From: Erigeron canadensis
Lineage: Eukaryota > Streptophyta > Magnoliopsida > Asterales > Asteraceae
Assembly (NCBI RefSeq): GCF_010389155.1
Contig: NC_057769.1
Location: 3,162,001-3,226,000, forward strand
Reading direction: 5' to 3'
Length of the DNA: 64,000 nt
Position numbers and translations under genes: made by a program. This document shows positions 60,571 to 64,000 of this stretch, piece by piece. Under the pieces are notes generated by a model. The model was not told where the DNA came from, ran no database searches, and saw nothing but the letters and a program-made list of their open reading frames with translations. Position 1 is the stretch's first letter. Every line of letters begins with the position of its first letter.

Positions 60571-62180
60571 TATAATAATTATTGAATGTTATCATCATAA
60601 CTAACTTAAGTACCTTTCTAAATAAATAAAAAAAACTAAATTTACACATGGGAGAGCAAACCCTTTAGGTCATTACCAAGATTCGAACCCGTCGTTGGCG
60701 CATCAAAGTTGGGAGTGTTAGCCATTTATCCGCTCTGTCTTTAAAAAAAAATTAATAATGATAACAATTTTAAATATACATATATATAGTCGTAGCTCTA
60801 CAATAATTGTTTAAAAAGGTAATATCATAAGAGTTTTAGCTAGGATAGCATTTTTAGTGTTATTTGTGATACATGATACAGCATTTCACAATAACAATGG
60901 TAATTAAGTTTATGTGTCTTGAGAGAAAGAGAGAGGAAAGAGCGATACATGAAGTATATAGTATTGTTTTTTGGTGCAGAAGTTATCTCTGAAAACATTG
61001 AGGGTAGCGCGGCCAAATTGGGAGAAAACGGAGCTAGGAGGTGCAGGAAGTGAAAGTGCAAGTTTACCCCTACAAAAGGCAACAAGGTGTGCATCTTGGG
61101 AATGAAAGAAGAGAGAAAGGAAAGAAGAATGAAGCCAAGTAAAAGGGAGTAGGGGTAAAAATGGAAAGTGATAGTGATAGTTAGTAGGTTGTTGGGAATT
61201 GATCAAGGTTTGATGAGATGACATGATGATGAATGTGGCTGAAGATTAACAAAAACACCGATCGAGGTGACGTACTCTTTGGAGGTGAGTTTAAATCATC
61301 ACACTCCATTTGTCATGTCTTTGCACAACTTTAACTCGATCACATATTCACATGACTATCGTACTACTAGCTAGTATCATTTCACCCCAAAACTTATGCT
61401 AAAAGCTAACAACTTGCAAGTCTGTTGTATATCTAACAATGATATTATATATTATAGCTAAAAGTTTGTCGCTTCAAACGAATGTAAATAGATATCGTGT
61501 CCAAGTAAAAGAATACGTAATGACTTTATTTTGTGTACGTCCAATAAATAATACTTCATTTGTCCCATATTAAATTATTAATTTTGATTTGTTGAGTTTT
61601 TTTTTTTTCTTTTTAACTTTGTATAAAAATATATATCTTTATTTGTGTTAAATAATGGTTGATGAAAATTATATGAATGAAAAATATATATCTAAAACTC
61701 AATTCGTCTATATATTTTATATGAAATGTATTTCTAGAATTTGTGTGTTTACTGTAGTTTGTATAGTGTACTTGGATCTCTAGCAATTAGCTGTGAAAAA
61801 ATTAAATTGGGTTAATAATTACTTTGTGTTAAATAAAATAAGTGGTGTAAGTTATTTGAGTAATTCATAATTTACTATTTAGTAACTTTTTCAACGATTT
61901 TTATATCAGAAGATATATAGATTTTATTTCAACATTGTTTTTTTTCTTTGGTAAATAACTAATATCTATAAGCATTTTGAATTCTGAGAAACGCTAAAGA
62001 GACATTGAAAGGGATTGTGTTTGTAGCATGTTAGTGCCTATGTAAAGCACAAAATGAGAACAAATGTCTATGTGCACTCGGAAAGGATTATACAAGACAT
62101 TAAGACACCTGCATTCTTTTGGTATAATTTGATATAGTACAGTGTGTTTAAGGATAAAGTTATTTTTAAATTAAAAGGGT
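60571..62180. other. Intergenic with a possible SINE head
   Basis: At 60660-60745 the minus strand reads GCGGATAAATGGCTAAC, then GGGTTCGAATC, arranged like A and B boxes of a tRNA-derived SINE, but no body or target duplication was confirmed. 60900-61225 is purine-rich on the plus strand; its minus-strand frame shows no family. The region near 61550 has a weak Stowaway-like word. No gene supported. Confidence 0.4.
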
Positions 62181-63640
62181 TTCATCTTGTATAAGAAAAC
62201 GATAATAGGTGATTAATAGGGTGAAAATAGATGATTTTATATTTGTTGGCGGTTCCCTACTAATGTAGAGAACATGTAGCTTCACGTCACCAAGTGATGA
62301 ATATGAGGGTGTTTGTGTGTGTCTTTCATTGGGGTTTAGTTGTATTATTTGAGGGGTATTTATAGACCTCAAAAGAAGAATCCAGAGGTTGGAGCGTTTA
62401 ACGGTGACAGTAACGCCTAAAAGTAGTCGTTATCGTTGGACAGACGCGTAACAGACTCTGGCTTGGAGGTACAAGCACAGTTCGTACGTACTGGTGCACG
62501 TTCTCTGTTGTACTATTTGTCTCTTACGCGGGCGTAGCCGTCGGAGCCTGTCAGTCCTTCCGAGTATTAGGCTCCGATACTTGCCTTCAAGGGGTTTGAC
62601 TTATTATTAGCATAGTCGATCCGTAGGGTTCGTAGAGTTTAGCGATGGTATATCATCACAGTGTTTGGAAACGTTAGCTAAAAAGATTGGTATTAGTTCA
62701 CTTGTAAGTATTTTGTGTATAGTCATGCCCCTGTGATCAAGGGTGGTACTACACAGTGTCGTTAGGGATGGCAACGGACGAGAAAAAACTCGTAACCTGT
62801 GGATATCCATCTGTCATGGATGGGTAATTTCAAAAAAAAATTACCGTGAATACATAACGGATATAAATATGTACCCGTTTGCGGATCGCGGATGAATAAT
62901 GGATATATCATATCCATCATAGATATATTCGTTTAGCGAACCCGTCATACCATAAGTATAACCCGCAAATATATTCATAATATAACCCGTCAAACCCGCA
63001 TACTATTATTTATATATGATAAATATTGATAAATATAAAATTTTTAAAAATCAATCTGTTCCATTTTGAGAGTTTGTTCCAAATTTCGGTTACTATGTAA
63101 GGGATATATTTCCAAATTCTAATTCCAATTTACATCACATTATCACAGTTAGTCTGTGGCTTTAACATTCTACCATTAGTCCATTACCTCTCTTCAAGCT
63201 ACTTGGAAGTTTGAACTTTAGTAGTTTTATTGAGTTCATTTCTTTTTAAATAAAGATCCAGTGATCGACTAACTTCTTTTCTTGAAAAATTATTGTTTTT
63301 TTTCTTCTGTTTTTTATTAATGGCATGTGAACAATTTTGCAATGTTTTTTTATTTGGTATGCATTTCTTTTATTGTGATGGTTAGTTACTATTAGATTTA
63401 TAATGAAAACCGTGGATCTATCCGCGAGCTTGTATATCCGTGGATGATGGACATGGATTAAATATTGAATCCCTTTGCGGATATCCGTGAATTGGTGGAT
63501 TAAAAAAAACCGCGTGGATGGTAATGGAAAAAGGATATCCGCATCCGTTACCTACGGGTGCTCCATCCCTAAGTGTCGTCTTTAAGAGTTTATAGACCTA
63601 GGACGAGTCAGAAAAATGACCCTTAGTTAGATGCAACGAT
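62181..63640. mobile_element. Probable LTR-retroelement remnant containing a nested hAT element
   Basis: 62330-62760 is less AT-rich than its surroundings and has promoter-like GGGTATTTATAGACCTC, then GTTATCGTTGGACAGACGCG and similar words. After the hAT insert the sequence resumes TTTAAGAGTTTATAGACC. This looks like an LTR or non-coding retroelement piece, but no partner LTR or coding region is in the window. The call is inference. Confidence 0.3.
62763..63571. mobile_element. Non-autonomous hAT element
   Basis: 809 bp flanked by the perfect 8-bp duplication AGTGTCGT (62755-62762 and 63572-63579). Terminal repeats TAGGGATGG...CCATCCCTA. The arms are rich in GGATATCC/ATCCGTGGA words facing each other. 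No transposase. Confidence 0.8.
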
Positions 63641-63644
63641 TCAT

Positions 63645-63703
63645 ATTATTAATTTTATTGAGATTATTAAATTATCGAGTATAAATTTATAGTTCTATTG
63701 TAC
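63645..63703 (-). mobile_element. End fragment of a pogo/Lemi1-like element
   Basis: The reverse complement reads CAATAGAACTATAAATTTAT, then ACTCGATAATTTAATAATC, closely like the terminal repeats of the element at 3604-4204 (CAATAGAAACTCAATAAATT). Only one end is visible. Confidence 0.5.
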
Positions 63704-63742
63704 ATAAAGTATTTTATATTAAATGACGAAAGTCATAGTATA

Positions 63743-64000
63743 CTACTCCTCCGTCCCATATTAAGTGTCTAAATTTGACTTTTTAAGTCTTTGTCTTTCA
63801 ACTTTGACCATATTTTTTTTGTATTATATAACACTTGATATAACATACATAAATTGATTGAGTTTTAAGTGTACTTTTCATTGATATAACTTTTATCAAA
63901 TAATATATCATATAAACAAAGATATTTACGGTCAAAGTCGAAAGAAAAAGACTTGATCAGTTAAAATAGGACAATTAAAATTAAAATAGGACAATTAAAA
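63743..64000. mobile_element. Stowaway-type MITE, cut by the window end
   Basis: It starts CTACTCCTCCGTCCCATATT after TA, a standard Stowaway terminus. TTGACTTTTTAAGTC near the left and GTCAAAGTC near the right are partly complementary. The last 50 bases repeat ATTAAAATAGGACAATTAAAA in tandem, probably the degenerate right end. Confidence 0.6.

Noticed and set aside
60910..61224. 104-codon minus-strand frame rich in F, L, P and S
   Set aside because: It is a by-product of a purine-rich plus strand (GAAAGAGAGAGG-type). No domain, signal or homology seen. I also looked for a microRNA hairpin here and found no known mature sequence.

Overview
This is nuclear DNA of a flowering plant. The genes have many short exons with GT-AG introns, the intergenic DNA is AT-rich, and almost every gap holds plant transposons (Copia, L1-type LINE, tRNA-derived SINEs, hAT, Mutator, Harbinger, Stowaway, pogo and Helitron types). 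The gene set (RABE1, ALB3, WOX2, a CLE46-like peptide, EAR-type C2H2 repressors) fits a eudicot. Asteraceae is my best guess from the repeat style, but it is inference only.

Layout. 1-5 kb has no gene but holds three small DNA transposons, one with the tail of a pogo/Tigger transposase. 5.5 and 11.7 kb hold two same-strand paralogous C2H2 zinc-finger repressors (ZAT11/ZAT12-like) that share a CGCG promoter motif. 14.1-18.2 kb (minus) is a complete 8-exon RABE1 GTPase. 20.6-21.6 kb is a 5'-truncated LINE. 22.2-22.8 kb is a hAT element. 23.0-25.2 kb (minus) is cytosolic ribosomal protein S15a with a telo-box/site II promoter. 28.6-32.1 kb (plus) is an actin-depolymerizing factor. 33.1-34.8 kb is an array of degenerate, repeated coding fragments that I could not identify, ending at a 22-G run. 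36.4-42.7 kb is a Copia retrotransposon with both LTRs and a broken gag-pol. 44.0-45.2 kb (plus) is a small three-exon gene for a CLE-type secreted peptide. 46.0-52.2 kb (minus) is the 11-exon thylakoid insertase gene ALB3. 53.7-55.7 kb is a PIF/Harbinger transposon with an almost intact transposase, followed within 30 bp by a Mutator-like inverted-repeat element. 56.6-59.3 kb (minus) is WOX2. 59.3-64 kb is repeats: a Helitron, a hAT element nested in a probable LTR remnant, a pogo end and a Stowaway.

The genes do not form a pathway. They are a vesicle-traffic GTPase, a ribosomal protein, an actin regulator, a chloroplast biogenesis factor, stress-type transcriptional repressors, an embryo-patterning homeobox gene and a peptide hormone. 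The CLE gene and ALB3 are convergent, 872 bp apart. I built splice models by reading exon borders and checking phase: RABE1 gives 216 aa, RPS15A 130 aa, ADF 139 aa, ALB3 444 aa, WOX2 246 aa and the CLE gene 80 aa. The first three match the usual family lengths as I know them. I found no convincing wholly new system. The items most worth a second look are the CLE46-like gene, the unidentified repeated-exon array at 33-34.8 kb, the nearly intact Harbinger transposase, and the SINE and LINE copies with internal duplications and clear target-site duplications.
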